Shown here in pieces: positions 9,149 through 18,593 of a stretch of DNA of 56,673 nt. The stretch comes from Borrelia puertoricensis (lineage in GTDB: Bacteria > Spirochaetota > Spirochaetia > Borreliales > Borreliaceae). How positions within the stretch are numbered: the stretch's first letter is position 1; every line of letters begins with the position of its first letter. A program made the position numbers and the translations under genes. The notes beneath the pieces were generated by a model. The model saw only the letters and a program-made list of their open reading frames with translations, had not been told where the DNA came from and searched no databases. Location: NCBI RefSeq assembly GCF_023035875.1, contig NZ_CP075400.1, forward strand, positions 1 to 56,673, written 5' to 3'.

Positions 9149-9781
9149 TTAGGTGTTAGAGGGTTTAGCAGAAGTTGTAAGCTCCGCAATTGCAGCTGTT
9201 GCTGCACCATTAGCAGCCGTTAACAATTCATTAATTGCTGTATTAAGCTCCCCAAGCTCTTTAGCTCCTTTATCTTTAGTAGCATCAGTTGTCAATATAG
9301 CTGATTTTGCATCAACATCAGTAGCAGCATTTTTACCAAGATCAGCATGCTTATCTTTCAACTTACCTAAAAATGCTTCCGCTTTACTTTTAACATCAGT
9401 TATCTTAGTTTTTAACTCAGTAGAAATTCCACTTGTTGTTTCCAATGCTTCCACTTTAGTTTTTACAGCTGATATTACACTATGCACTCCTGCAAGCAAT
9501 GATCCATTCTTATCCGTCTCATTTTCCAAAGTGCCATCATTTTTAATTTTCTTGCCAATAGCTTTAGCAAGTTCGTCAATGGACTTAACTAAAGAATGAA
9601 TTTCTTTAACATCTTTAGCAAAAGCAACAGAGTCTGTAATGTTCTTAGTTATTTTAGCTAAATCAATAACAGTGCCATCAGATTTAGCAGCCTGCCCATC
9701 TTTAGTAGCAGCCCCAGAACTATTACAAGAGCTAAGTAAAAATAAAGTCAAAAATAACGCACATAAAGTAATTCTTTTCAT
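9149..9781 (-). CDS. vsp: variable small protein (Vsp)
   Basis: 210 residues. The ATG follows GGAGGCACGTGATA; an in-frame extension of 29 codons upstream is hairpin DNA and has no ribosome site. The leader [19 protein letters not shown] gives lipidation at Cys19, then [17 protein letters not shown], then [19 protein letters not shown]. The variable centre includes [19 protein letters not shown]. The end is [14 protein letters not shown]. It differs from the vsp at 7114 mostly in the middle and just after the lipobox. The flanking DNA upstream closely matches that of the right-arm vsp at 47810. Confidence 0.93.
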   Translation of the reverse strand: MKRITLCALFLTLFLLSSCNSSGAATKDGQAAKSDGTVIDLAKITKNITDSVAFAKDVKEIHSLVKSIDELAKAIGKKIKNDGTLENETDKNGSLLAGVHSVISAVKTKVEALETTSGISTELKTKITDVKSKAEAFLGKLKDKHADLGKNAATDVDAKSAILTTDATKDKGAKELGELNTAINELLTAANGAATAAIAELTTSAKPSNT

Positions 9782-9827
9782 TATCACGTGCCTCCTTATT
9801 ACCTCAGGAGGGCAAGATACAACTAAA

Positions 9828-9865
9828 AGGAAAACGAATCTCATGAATAGAGAAATAGTTTTCCT
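9828..9865 (-). terminator. class A/B/C vlp 3' hairpin
   Basis: Arms AGGAAAAC and GTTTTCCT, with T4 on the minus strand, 3' of the class C vlp ending at 9904. Confidence 0.75.
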
Positions 9866-9903
9866 CAAATGACTTTATTATTTAAATTATTTAATTAGAT
9901 AAT

Positions 9904-10995
9904 TTATTTAGTAATAGCAGTAACAGTGGGTTGAGTAGTACTAGCTTCAGTTGCTTCAGTAGTAGTTTTAAAGTACTGTATTCCCTTAACAGCTTTTCCT
10001 ACTTTATCTAAATTGCTTGCTACTGTTTTCCTAATTATTAAGTCAAGTACTCCCAGTACCTTATTTACCGCACTTACAGCAGCAGCTTTCACTGCTTCAG
10101 AGTCATCATTAGCAGCACTAAATTTACCACCCTTAGTCATAGCTTTAAAAGCAACAGCAGCTGCTAAGTCAGCATTACTTTTAGCACCAGCATTAGCAGA
10201 AGCATTATTATTAGAAGCGGCTAATGTCCCAGCATCTTTCTCACCAGCATCAAGTTGAATACCATTAGTAGCCTTAGCATTTTTAATCTTATCAATCATT
10301 GCCCATGAATCAGCTTTAGCAACTTCAGCTGCTAATTTAGGGCCAGCACCAGCAGTAGCCTTGGCAGTATGCCCCCCAAGAACAGCAATAGCATCAGTAG
10401 CAGCATTAGCAGTGGCTATCTGATTACCAGCATTTCCAGCTTCAATATTTACATCAGACTTAACTGCTACTCCAATAATATCTTTAACTCCTGAAATAAT
10501 AGCATCAATCCCAGCCTTTTCAGCTGCAGCAGGAGGATTATCAGCATTATCACCAATAACAGCACTATCATTAGTTACCCCAGCAAGTTTAGTGAGAGCA
10601 GTAATTAGTTGTTCAAAAATATCATTTGCACCTTTAATCGCATCCTCAACTAATTTAATTGTGCTCTCATCAGCGTTTTTTGCTTCAGATATTTTATTTG
10701 ATAGCTCTTTTAACTTATCTTTAGTAGTTGTAAGTCCATTCCCTATAGTCTTAAAGTGTTCACCAATTTTACTTTTATTGTCACCCGATTTAACTTCTGT
10801 AAGTCCCAAAGTGTCTCCAATAGCATTACCAAAGATGCCAAAAATCTCGTAAAACCCATGACCTATCTTAACTAAAGAATCTAAGAAAGTATTCTTACTC
10901 TCAGCAGCCAATTTCTCAGCCTGAAGTTGTCCACTGCCACAGCTAAGAAGTAAAAATAAAGTCATCAATAACGCACATAAAGTAATTCTTTTCAT
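9904..10995 (-). CDS. vlp: class C variable large protein, intact
   Basis: 363 residues from the ATG after GGAGGCACGTGATA. The leader [19 protein letters not shown] is followed by GSGQLQAEKLAAESKNTF, then the class C block [19 protein letters not shown] and GDTLGLTEVKSGDNKSKIG. Later blocks are [56 protein letters not shown] and [19 protein letters not shown]. The end is rich in Thr/Ala/Ser. All translational signals are present, but no promoter. It is the only class C gene on the left arm with a leader. Confidence 0.92.
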   Translation of the reverse strand: MKRITLCALLMTLFLLLSCGSGQLQAEKLAAESKNTFLDSLVKIGHGFYEIFGIFGNAIGDTLGLTEVKSGDNKSKIGEHFKTIGNGLTTTKDKLKELSNKISEAKNADESTIKLVEDAIKGANDIFEQLITALTKLAGVTNDSAVIGDNADNPPAAAEKAGIDAIISGVKDIIGVAVKSDVNIEAGNAGNQIATANAATDAIAVLGGHTAKATAGAGPKLAAEVAKADSWAMIDKIKNAKATNGIQLDAGEKDAGTLAASNNNASANAGAKSNADLAAAVAFKAMTKGGKFSAANDDSEAVKAAAVSAVNKVLGVLDLIIRKTVASNLDKVGKAVKGIQYFKTTTEATEASTTQPTVTAITK

Positions 10996-11041
10996 TATCA
11001 CGTGCCTCCTTATTAACTCAAGGGAGCAAGACATAAATAAA

Positions 11042-11078
11042 AGGAAAACAATTTTCATAAAGAGAAAAAAGTTTTCCT
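11042..11078 (-). terminator. class A/B/C vlp 3' hairpin
   Basis: Arms AGGAAAAC and GTTTTCCT, 3' of the class C cassette ending at 11114. The outer flank is slightly degraded here (CTAAAATGAATTTATTT). Confidence 0.7.
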
Positions 11079-11113
11079 AAAATGAATTTATTTAGATTAT
11101 TTAATTAGAAAAT

Positions 11114-12104
11114 TTATTTAGCAGCAGGTTGAGTAGTAGTACTAGCTTCAGTTGTTTCAGTAGTAGTCTCAAAGTACTGTATTCCCTTAACAGCTCTTCC
11201 TACTTTATCTAGATTGATTGCAACTGTTTTCCTAATTATTACGTCAAGTACTCCCAATACCTTATTTACAGCACTTATAGCAGCAGCTTTAACTGCATCA
11301 GTATCTGCATTATTAGCACTAAATTTACCACCCTTAGTCATAGCTTTAAGAGCAACAGCTGCTACTAGGTCAGCATTACTCTTAGCATCAGCAGCATTAT
11401 CAGCTTTATCGTTAGAAGCAGCTAGTACTCCAGTTTCATTATCAGTACCAGCATTAAGCTTAGCAGCAGCAGTAGCCTTAGCATTCTTAATTTTGTCAAT
11501 CATAGCCCATGGATCAGCTTTAGCAACTTCAGCTGCTAGCTTATCACCAGCTCCAGCATTAGCCTTGACAGTATGCCCCCCAAGAACAGCAATAGCATCA
11601 GTAGCAGCATTAGCAGTAGCTATCTGATTACCAACAGCTCCAGCTTCAATCTTTACTCCAGATTTCTCTGCTGCAGCAATAATATCTTTAATTCCTGAAA
11701 TAATGGCTTCAACCATAGTCTTATCAGCAGCACCAGGTACAGCATCAGCATTATCACCAATGTCAGCACCATCATTAGTTACCCCAGCAAATTTAGTTAA
11801 AGCAGCAATTAGCTGTTCAAAGACATCACTAGCACTGTTAATTGCACCCTTAACAGCATCAATTGAGCTGCTATTAGCATTTTTTGCTTCAGATATTTTA
11901 TTTGATAACTCTTTTAACTTCTCCTTAGTATCACCTAAACCTTTTTTTATTTTTGCAAAGTGTTCACCAACTTTACTTTTCTTATCACCGGATTTAACTG
12001 CTGTAAGTCCAAAAGCGTCTCCAATAACATTACCAAAAAAGCCAAAAATCTCGTAAAACCCATGTCCTATCTTAACTAAAGAATCTAAGAAAGTATTTTT
12101 AGAT
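11114..12104 (-). pseudogene. vlp: class C vlp cassette, 5' truncated
   Basis: The frame is open from [20 protein letters not shown] (about 12104) to the stop, with no start codon before an internal ATG at 11716. The leader and lipobox are absent. At the 5' edge a few vlp bases remain (AAATTGGCT, as in AEKLA), followed by an out-of-frame T-run. Body blocks present are [49 protein letters not shown] and VLGVLDVIIRKTVAINLDK. It lies directly 3' of a class D cassette, an arrangement repeated twice on the right arm. Confidence 0.8.
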
Positions 12105-12116
12105 TAAAAAAGCCAA

Positions 12117-12163
12117 TTTAACTTTTTAAAGTTAAATTACAAAAATATAGAAGGCAATCTTAT
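12117..12163 (-). repeat. degenerate class D vlp 3' element plus small palindrome
   Basis: AGAAGGCAATCTTA at 12150-12163 is one arm of the class D hairpin; the partner arm is lost. Next to it, TTAACTTTTTAAAGTTAA at 12117-12134 is a near-perfect palindrome at the junction with the following class C cassette. Confidence 0.5.
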
Positions 12164-12202
12164 TTTTTAAGTAATTAATCTAAATATCTGTCTTATTTAT
12201 TA

Positions 12203-13269
12203 CTATGCTGTTTTTGGAGCTCTTGCTTCATCTATTTTTTCTTTTGCTGTTTTAAGCACATTATTTACTGTTTTTTTAATTATATCTTCTACTGCTACTA
12301 ATAATTTATTCACTGCAGATACTCCTACAGCTTGTACTACTTTGTCATCATCATTATTATTAGCAGCTAATTTACCACCTTTAATTAATGAACGTAACGC
12401 TATTCCCCCTGCTACTGCTGCTGCTTTAGCTGCATCTTGTGCTAAGTGATCTGCAGTAGCTTCTCCTTTAGCAAAAGAAATTGCACTTGTCTGTGCAGTT
12501 GCAGCTGCTCCTAGCTGTGCATCATTCTCTCCTGATTTAACTATTGATGCCAGCATTTCCTCTCCAAGTACACTTGATACTATTGCTGCGGCTCTATCTC
12601 CCACTGCTGCTCCTGCATTAGCACCTGATGCTAAGACTTTAGCACCATCTTTATTATCTGCATTACCTACTTTTACTGCTGTGTCTCCTGCTTTTGGACT
12701 TTCAACACCATCTTTACCAGCTGTATCCACTATTCCTTTAAATGCATTGTATGCTTTCTTTAATTCAACATCAGCTGCTGCTGTTCCTGCAGCATTACTT
12801 GCTGCATCACCTACCTTTTGACTATCACCTACTGTTCCTAAAGACTCTAAATGTGTTTTTAATGTAATTAAAGTAGCTTTAGCAGTATCAACTGCATCCT
12901 TAATTACCTTGTTTAGACCACCTTTATCGACATCTGTTTCTGATTTTTTGGCTACCTCTTCTAATTCATCTGATACTTCTCCAAGCTTCGCACCTAGACT
13001 GTTAAAATAGCTTCCTACATCCTTTTTCTTTGTAGTTGATTTAACAGTAAAACCTAATGTACCAGAGAGTAACTCTAAAAAAGAATAAAAAGCATTCTCA
13101 GCACTTCTACCTATATCCATGAGAACAGAACTTAAACTGCTGCCTCCTGTAGTGCCCCGCCACCATTAGCTGAATCAACTGATTGTTGTCCACTGCCACA
13201 GCCAAGAAGTAAAAATAAAGTTATCAGTATACTTATATTTAAGTTTTTAAGTCTATCACTTAATCTATT
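12203..13269 (-). pseudogene. vlp: class D vlp cassette with alternative signal peptide, frameshifted
   Basis: From 13120 down the frame is open and class D (MDIGRSAENAFYSFLELLS through KTAKEKIDEARAPKTA). Upstream, one G is missing near 13153 compared with sister copies (GGGGCACTACAGG for GGGGCAGCTACAGG), which breaks the frame after the lipobox. The leader is not the usual one: it reads RLSDRLKNLNISILITLFLL ending LGC, preceded by GGAGGGACTATAAT, with no ATG. Relative to a sister copy at 44429, nine bases containing the ATG are deleted. This is a doubly disabled donor copy. Confidence 0.8.
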
Positions 13270-13313
13270 ATAGTCCCTCCTTATTAACTCAAAGGGACAA
13301 AAATACAAATAAA

Positions 13314-13348
13314 AGGAAAACGGTTCTTATGAAAAGAAAAGTTTTCCT
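13314..13348 (-). terminator. class A/B/C vlp 3' hairpin
   Basis: Arms AGGAAAAC and GTTTTCCT, with T4 on the minus strand, 3' of the mosaic vlp ending at 13401. Confidence 0.75.
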
Positions 13349-13400
13349 CAAATGACTTTATTTAGTTCTGTATTTATTATTAAATACTCTTTAGTCCTGA

Positions 13401-14447
13401 CTATTTGTTATTCTTGGTTTCAGGGATCTGATTATCATTAGTTATAGGAGTATCAGTAAAATTAAATTTCACAGCATCTTTAACGGTTTTAAGCCCCAAG
13501 TCAATAGTATTTTTTATAGCAATAGTTAAAGTATTTAGTGCCTTGGTTACTGCACTTACAGTCGCTCCTTCTACTATTTTCTTTGCATCAGCAACATTAT
13601 TTCCATTAGCAAACTTACCACCTTTAGCCATTGCTCTAAGTGCAATACCTCCTGCAACTTCCGCATCTTTAGGAGCAGCAACACCGGAAGCAGCAATACC
13701 AGCATTATTCTTAGCTAATTTAGTAGCATTGCCATTGTCTTTAACCATAGCTTGCAAAATATCAGCCCCAATTACAGCACCAATAGCCTTAGCAGCATCA
13801 GCTGCTGCTTTTCTATCATCCGCACCAGCTCCAGTACTACCATCAAACAATTTACCTGCACCGTCATTATTCCTTGCGCTATTACCATCTTCAGCCTTTT
13901 TATCATCCCCCGCTTCAGGATTTCCTTTGTCTTTAAGTACCACGTCTACAATTGATTTAATACCCTGTACTAGTTTATCGACTTCAGTACCAGCAGCACC
14001 GCCATTATTATCAGCAGCAACATTACCAAGTAGCTCATCACCTGTAGTACCAATAGCCTCACTAGCGGTCTTAGCACCATCAATTATCTTATTAAGTGTT
14101 TCACTAACTAATTTATTAATAGCAGTCTCAGTACTAGCAGCATTAGGATTATTCTCAGATTTCATATCAGTAACAATTTTCTCAAGCTTATCCTTAGTGC
14201 CTTGTACAGTATCATGAACTTTCTTAAAGTAGTTCCCAACATCAGACTTTTTAGTATTAGTATTAAAACCTAAAACACCTCCAACCATATCACTAAGAGA
14301 AGTAAAAACATCTAAGAACCCTTTACCTAAATTAGCAATAGAGTTTAAAAATGTGGTTTTAGGATCCTCAGCACTAGTAGTACCACTACCACAACTAAGA
14401 AGTAAAAATAAAGTCAAAAATAACGCACATAAAGTAATTCTTTTCAT
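13401..14447 (-). CDS. vlp: mosaic class A/B variable large protein, intact
   Basis: 348 residues with full leader and ribosome site. The first ~55 residues are class A ([20 protein letters not shown], then [15 protein letters not shown]); from [20 protein letters not shown] onward it is class B, ending [19 protein letters not shown]. The switch falls at the shared FTSLSDM block, as expected for segmental gene conversion. The upstream flank is the 3' region of a bdr gene rather than a hairpin. That bdr-linked upstream sequence is shared with the vlps at 19637 and 21763. Confidence 0.92.
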   Translation of the reverse strand: MKRITLCALFLTLFLLLSCGSGTTSAEDPKTTFLNSIANLGKGFLDVFTSLSDMVGGVLGFNTNTKKSDVGNYFKKVHDTVQGTKDKLEKIVTDMKSENNPNAASTETAINKLVSETLNKIIDGAKTASEAIGTTGDELLGNVAADNNGGAAGTEVDKLVQGIKSIVDVVLKDKGNPEAGDDKKAEDGNSARNNDGAGKLFDGSTGAGADDRKAAADAAKAIGAVIGADILQAMVKDNGNATKLAKNNAGIAASGVAAPKDAEVAGGIALRAMAKGGKFANGNNVADAKKIVEGATVSAVTKALNTLTIAIKNTIDLGLKTVKDAVKFNFTDTPITNDNQIPETKNNK

Positions 14448-14668
14448 TATCACGTGCCTCCTTTTATTACCTCAAAAGGGGCAAGATAGTTAACAAGCTT
14501 TGAATAAAATAAAAACAGAAACTAAAAATATAGGCACTATAATCTTAAAGATATTGAGCATGATATAACAATTAACAAAATTGATTGTTATTAACAATAA
14601 TTAAATGATTTTGATAAGAAAATAACTGATATATAATCAAATAAAGAAAGGTCCTAGTTAATTCAAAT

Positions 14669-15214
14669 TTATTTATTTAACAATGAATAGACTATGGATA
14701 TTAATGTTAAAAATATTCCTATATTAAGTGTGATAAGGGTACCAAACATCCAATTATGTAGTCTTGATGTACTTTTAAATTCTGATGTGGTTTTATCAAG
14801 TTTACTATTAAGCTCCATTTTATTAATTTCCATATCTTTTCTAACAAGAGAAATCTCAGATTTTAACTCATTTTTAACAATGTCTATTTTGTTATCAAGG
14901 TCATTAAATTTGGTATCAATCTTTACATTTAAATTACTCTCAACAGAGTCTATTTTGTTATCAAGTTCAGTTTTCACAAAAATAATTTCAGATTTTAAAC
15001 TACGTTCTAACATCTCAAACTTAAGATTAAAATTACTCTCTAAATACTCAATGTCTTTATAAGTCAATTCATTACGGTAATATCTTTTAGAGAGATCATT
15101 TGCAATAAAATCTTGCATACCCATCTTTACAAATTCTTGATATATAATCTCTTCTGTAATATGCCCATTAAAAATTTGTGTACTCTCAACAGAATGTAAT
15201 GACGAATCTTGCAT
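14669..15214 (-). CDS. bdr: Bdr family protein
   Basis: 181 residues of the Borrelia direct repeat (Bdr) family: membrane-linked proteins with a repeat domain and a C-terminal hydrophobic helix. The N-terminus (MQDSSLHSVESTQIFNGHIT) is shared with the bdr at 19861. RYYRNELTYKDIEYLE follows, then the repeats (LDNKIDSVESNLNVKIDTKF, VKNELKSEI). The end is WMFGTLITLNIGIFLTLISIV, a likely membrane segment. The role is unknown; phosphorylation of the repeats has been reported for the family. Its own promoter is at 15235-15263. It sits between two vlps. Confidence 0.9.
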   Translation of the reverse strand: MQDSSLHSVESTQIFNGHITEEIIYQEFVKMGMQDFIANDLSKRYYRNELTYKDIEYLESNFNLKFEMLERSLKSEIIFVKTELDNKIDSVESNLNVKIDTKFNDLDNKIDIVKNELKSEISLVRKDMEINKMELNSKLDKTTSEFKSTSRLHNWMFGTLITLNIGIFLTLISIVYSLLNK

Positions 15215-15234
15215 AAAAACTTCCTTATTTAATT

Positions 15235-15263
15235 ATTATATAATATTTTAAATATTATAGGAA
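15235..15263 (-). promoter_or_regulatory. bdr promoter
   Basis: On the minus strand TTCCTA, 17 bases, then TATAAT, followed by a ribosome site and the bdr ATG. The same layout precedes all four bdr genes. Confidence 0.65.
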
Positions 15264-15371
15264 CTTTATTTCAGTAAAATGTGATTTAAGAGTGTCCCTA
15301 ACCATAAATCTGTTGTTAAAAGATTTCTATCAATAAGCTTTAGACCTGAGTATTATTACAGATAGTAAAAA

Positions 15372-15406
15372 AGGAAAACAAATCTCATGAAAAGAAAAGT
15401 TTTCCT
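15372..15406 (-). terminator. class A/B/C vlp 3' hairpin
   Basis: Arms AGGAAAAC and GTTTTCCT, 3' of the class B vlp ending at 15449. The next gene downstream is a bdr. Confidence 0.75.
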
Positions 15407-15448
15407 CAAATGACTTTATTTAGCTATGTATTTATTATTAAATCTTAA

Positions 15449-16483
15449 TTAGTTTTTCTTAGCTTCAAGGATCTGCCTATAAGTAGTTACAGAAGGATCT
15501 GCAGAATTAAATTTCATAGAATCTTTAACTTCCTTAAGTCCTCTGTCAATTGTTTTTCTTATTGCTATTGTAAGAGTACCCAATGCTTTAGTTACAGTAC
15601 TTACAGCTGCTCCCTTAACTGCAGCAGTAACCTCCTCGGTTCCAGCATTATCATTAGCGAATTTACCACCTTTAGTCATAGCTCTTAACGCTATTCCTCC
15701 TGCAATAGTTGAATCCTTAGGAGCAACAGTAACATTACCACTTGTTTCTTTAGCTAATTTAGCAGAATCATCATTATCTTTAACCATAGCTTGTAAGATG
15801 TCAGCTCCAGTTACAGCTCCAACAGCCTTAAGAGCATCAACAGCTGATTTTTTAGGATCATTAGCAATAGCAAACACCTTACCTGCCTCACCATCAGCAG
15901 CATTATTACTTCTATCTCCAAGATCATCAGCTTTTTTTTCGGTACCCGCCTCAGGATTTCCTTTGCCTTGAAGTACCACATCCACAATTGATTTAATACC
16001 CTTTACTAACTTATCGACTTCAGTACCAGCAGCACCACCGTTATTCTGAGCAGCAACATTACCAAGCAGGTCATTAGTATCAGAACCAATAGCCTCACTA
16101 ACAGTTTTAGAACCCGCAATTATCTTATCAAGAGTATTAGTAATTAGAGATTGTACAGCGGTATCAGTAGCCTCTGCATTAGGATTATTCTCAGATTTCA
16201 TATCAGCAATAATTTTCTCAAGAGATGTCTTAGTTGTTGTTAAGCTTTTTTCTATAGTCTTAAAGTAGTTCCCAACATCAGACTTTTTAGTAGTATTATT
16301 AAAACCTAAAATCCCTCCAACCATATCAGAAAGGGAAGTGAAAACATTTAAGAAGTCATTACCTAAACTAATAAGAGATTTTAAGAATCTACTCTGAGGA
16401 TTCTCAGCATTAGTACTCCCACTGCCACATCCAAGAAGTAAAAATAAAGTCAAAAATAACGCACATAAAGTAATTCTTTTCAT
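15449..16483 (-). CDS. vlp: class B variable large protein, intact
   Basis: 344 residues; ATG after GGAGGCACGTGATA; leader [19 protein letters not shown]. The mature start [20 protein letters not shown] leads into the class B block and [20 protein letters not shown]. Conserved late blocks are [36 protein letters not shown] and [18 protein letters not shown]. The tail is unusual for the class, ending [12 protein letters not shown]. No lesion was found. Confidence 0.93.
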   Translation of the reverse strand: MKRITLCALFLTLFLLLGCGSGSTNAENPQSRFLKSLISLGNDFLNVFTSLSDMVGGILGFNNTTKKSDVGNYFKTIEKSLTTTKTSLEKIIADMKSENNPNAEATDTAVQSLITNTLDKIIAGSKTVSEAIGSDTNDLLGNVAAQNNGGAAGTEVDKLVKGIKSIVDVVLQGKGNPEAGTEKKADDLGDRSNNAADGEAGKVFAIANDPKKSAVDALKAVGAVTGADILQAMVKDNDDSAKLAKETSGNVTVAPKDSTIAGGIALRAMTKGGKFANDNAGTEEVTAAVKGAAVSTVTKALGTLTIAIRKTIDRGLKEVKDSMKFNSADPSVTTYRQILEAKKN

Positions 16484-16529
16484 TATCACGTGCCTCCTTT
16501 TTACCTCAGGAAGGCAAGTTATAACTAAA

Positions 16530-16566
16530 AGGAAAACTCTTCTCTATTCATGAGAGTTGTTTTCCT
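16530..16566 (-). terminator. class A/B/C vlp 3' hairpin
   Basis: Arms AGGAAAAC and GTTTTCCT, with T4 on the minus strand, 3' of the class A pseudogene ending at 16612. Confidence 0.75.
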
Positions 16567-16611
16567 CAAATGACTTTATTTAGTTATGTATATTTTATTA
16601 ATAATTATTTA

Positions 16612-17571
16612 TTATTGTCCACTAGTCGCTGCTTCTGTAGGTGTAGTAGAATCTGCAGACTTATCTTCTTGTGTAACTGTAGCAAGAGCATCGCTTATTG
16701 ACTTTAACCCACTATCAATAGTATTTCTTATTGCTATTATTAGAGTACTTAATGTTTTGTTCACAGCATTAGCAGCAACCCCTTTAGCTGCATCATCTTC
16801 GATCTTATTATCACCAGTATCCTTAACAATAAATTTACCATCCTTAGCCATTGCTCGTAGTGCAATAGCTGCTGATATTACTGCATCCGTAGCCTCACTA
16901 ACTTTACCATCTTTCTTAGCATCAGCATTAGCAACAACAATAGCTTTCAAGATGTCAGCACCGGTTACAGCGCCAATAGAAGCACTAACAGCCGCTACAT
17001 GTTTATTTTCAGCACCATTATCAGCCTAATTTTTAGCCTCAAATAACTTACCAATATTCTTTTTATCATCATCAACAGGATTAGTTTTATCTGCTTGTCC
17101 ATTACCTTCTTTTATTACCAAATCAACAATTTGTTTAATCCCTTTAACAAGATTCTTTATACTCTCTGCATCAGTAGTAGCCCCAACAACAGCATTAGCC
17201 TTTACAACTTCACCAACAGCTACACCAGCAGCCCCACTAACAGCTGTTTTAGCCCCTTCTGCAATCTTGTCTAATGTGCCTGTAATAAACGTATCAACAA
17301 CTTCCTTTATTTTTACATAATTACCATTCTTTTCAACTTGATCTTGTAACTTCTCTTTAACTGTTTTCATAGTTTTTTCAATATCAGTGAAATAGTTACC
17401 AATGTCAGATTTCTTAGTCTCAGCATTAATACCCAAAGCCCCAGTAATCATATCAGAAAGAGAAGTAAAAACATCTAAGAACCCTTTACCTAAATTAGCA
17501 ATAGAAGTTAAGAAAGTGGTTTTAGGATCTTCCATCTTAGTAGTACCACTGCCACAACTAAGAAGTAAAAA
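16612..17571 (-). pseudogene. vlp: class A vlp cassette, start-less and with a nonsense codon
   Basis: Two open stretches lie in the same frame, separated by TAG at 17026-17028. The upstream part runs from the lipobox ([19 protein letters not shown]) to KLFEAKN. After the TAG it continues ADNGAENKHVAAVSASIG, then [17 protein letters not shown], to the tail TPTEAATSGQ. A one-base change explains the stop. The leader is also missing, replaced by vsp 3' DNA, so the copy is doubly non-expressible. It follows the vsp at 17830. Confidence 0.85.
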
Positions 17572-17722
17572 TAAAATTACAAATAAGCAATATAAATTAT
17601 CATTAAATGATAAAACAAGATAAAAACAATGAATAAATATAAGTCTAAAAGGTAAAAATAATTAAAGAAATCTTAAAGATTATAACAAAGTAATAAAGGA
17701 AGTAAAGAAAGAAATCAAGAAA

Positions 17723-17753
17723 CAAAAAAAGCTAAGAGAAAAAAACTCTTAGC
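17723..17753 (-). terminator. vsp 3' hairpin with T-run
   Basis: Perfect GCTAAGAG/CTCTTAGC stem, T7 on the minus strand, 3' of the vsp ending at 17830. Confidence 0.82.
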
Positions 17754-17829
17754 TTATTATTTATAGACTTTATTTTATAAGAAAATAACGATTGATTAAA
17801 AACTAATCTTATAATAATTTATCTCTTAG

Positions 17830-18468
17830 TTAAGGTTTCACAGGTGTTGTAAGCGCATTAATTGCAGATGTTACTGCAGCTTCAGCATCCTTTAACAACG
17901 CATCAATAGATGTGTTGAGAGCCTTAAGTTCATTACCACCTTTACTGCCATCACCAGTTATATCTATAGCTTTTTTTGCATCATCACTTGTAGCAGCACC
18001 ACTTGCCACACCAAGTGTAGCGGCTTCGCCTTTCAACTTGGCTAAGAATTCTGTACTTTTAGTTTTAGCCTCAGTAACCTTTGTCTTAAGCACAGCAGAA
18101 ATTGCGACATCTTTTTCTAATTCTGTCAATTTAGAACTCACAGTCAATACTATCTGAAACACCCCTGCAATTAATGTAGTATTATGACCATTACCAGCAT
18201 CATTGGTTAAAGGACTTTGATCTTGATTTTGAATTTTCTTACCAATAGCTTTAGCTAGTGTATCAATGGACTTAACTAAAGAATGAATTTCTTTAACACT
18301 CTTAGCAAAAGCAACAGAGTCTTTGATGTTCTTAGTTATTTTAGCTAAATCAATAACAGTGCCATCAGATTTAGCCACTTCATCATCTGTAAGATCTTTT
18401 CCTGAAGTATTACAAGAAATAAGTAAAAATAAAGTCATTAATAACGCACATAAAGTAATTCTTTTCAT
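17830..18468 (-). CDS. vsp: variable small protein (Vsp) with destroyed ribosome site
   Basis: 212 residues. The leader [19 protein letters not shown] gives lipidation at Cys19, then NTSGKDLTDDEVAKSDGTV and [19 protein letters not shown]; the end is SAINALTTPVKP. The coding frame is intact. The usual AAGGAGGCACGTGATA before the ATG is altered to AATGAAACACGTAATA, which removes the GGAGG site and creates an in-frame ATG five codons upstream (MKHVI). Efficient translation is unlikely in place. The nearby vsp at 47810 is similar over its N-terminal half. Confidence 0.9.
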   Translation of the reverse strand: MKRITLCALLMTLFLLISCNTSGKDLTDDEVAKSDGTVIDLAKITKNIKDSVAFAKSVKEIHSLVKSIDTLAKAIGKKIQNQDQSPLTNDAGNGHNTTLIAGVFQIVLTVSSKLTELEKDVAISAVLKTKVTEAKTKSTEFLAKLKGEAATLGVASGAATSDDAKKAIDITGDGSKGGNELKALNTSIDALLKDAEAAVTSAINALTTPVKP

Positions 18469-18516
18469 TATTACGTGTTTCATTTTTTACTCAAGGGAAA
18501 GTTAAATATAACTAAA

Positions 18517-18551
18517 AGGAAAACAATTCTTATGAAGAGAAAAGTTTTCCT
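18517..18551 (-). terminator. class A/B/C vlp 3' hairpin
   Basis: Arms AGGAAAAC and GTTTTCCT, with T4 on the minus strand, 3' of the class A vlp ending at 18594. Confidence 0.75.
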
Positions 18552-18593
18552 CAAATGACTTTATTTAGTTATGTATTTGTTATTAATAATTTA

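Noticed and set aside
13543..14217. Long antisense frame (224 residues, Ala/Ser/Pro-rich) opposite a vlp
   Set aside because: It mirrors the vlp codon pattern (GCT/GCA alanines read as [15 protein letters not shown] on the other strand). The same shadow appears opposite every vlp of its class and has no ribosome site.
14448..14668. Active vmp expression site on this plasmid
   Set aside because: No vlp or vsp has a convincing -35/-10 pair, and no gene stands out by a unique upstream promoter; the three bdr-linked leaders are only weak candidates.
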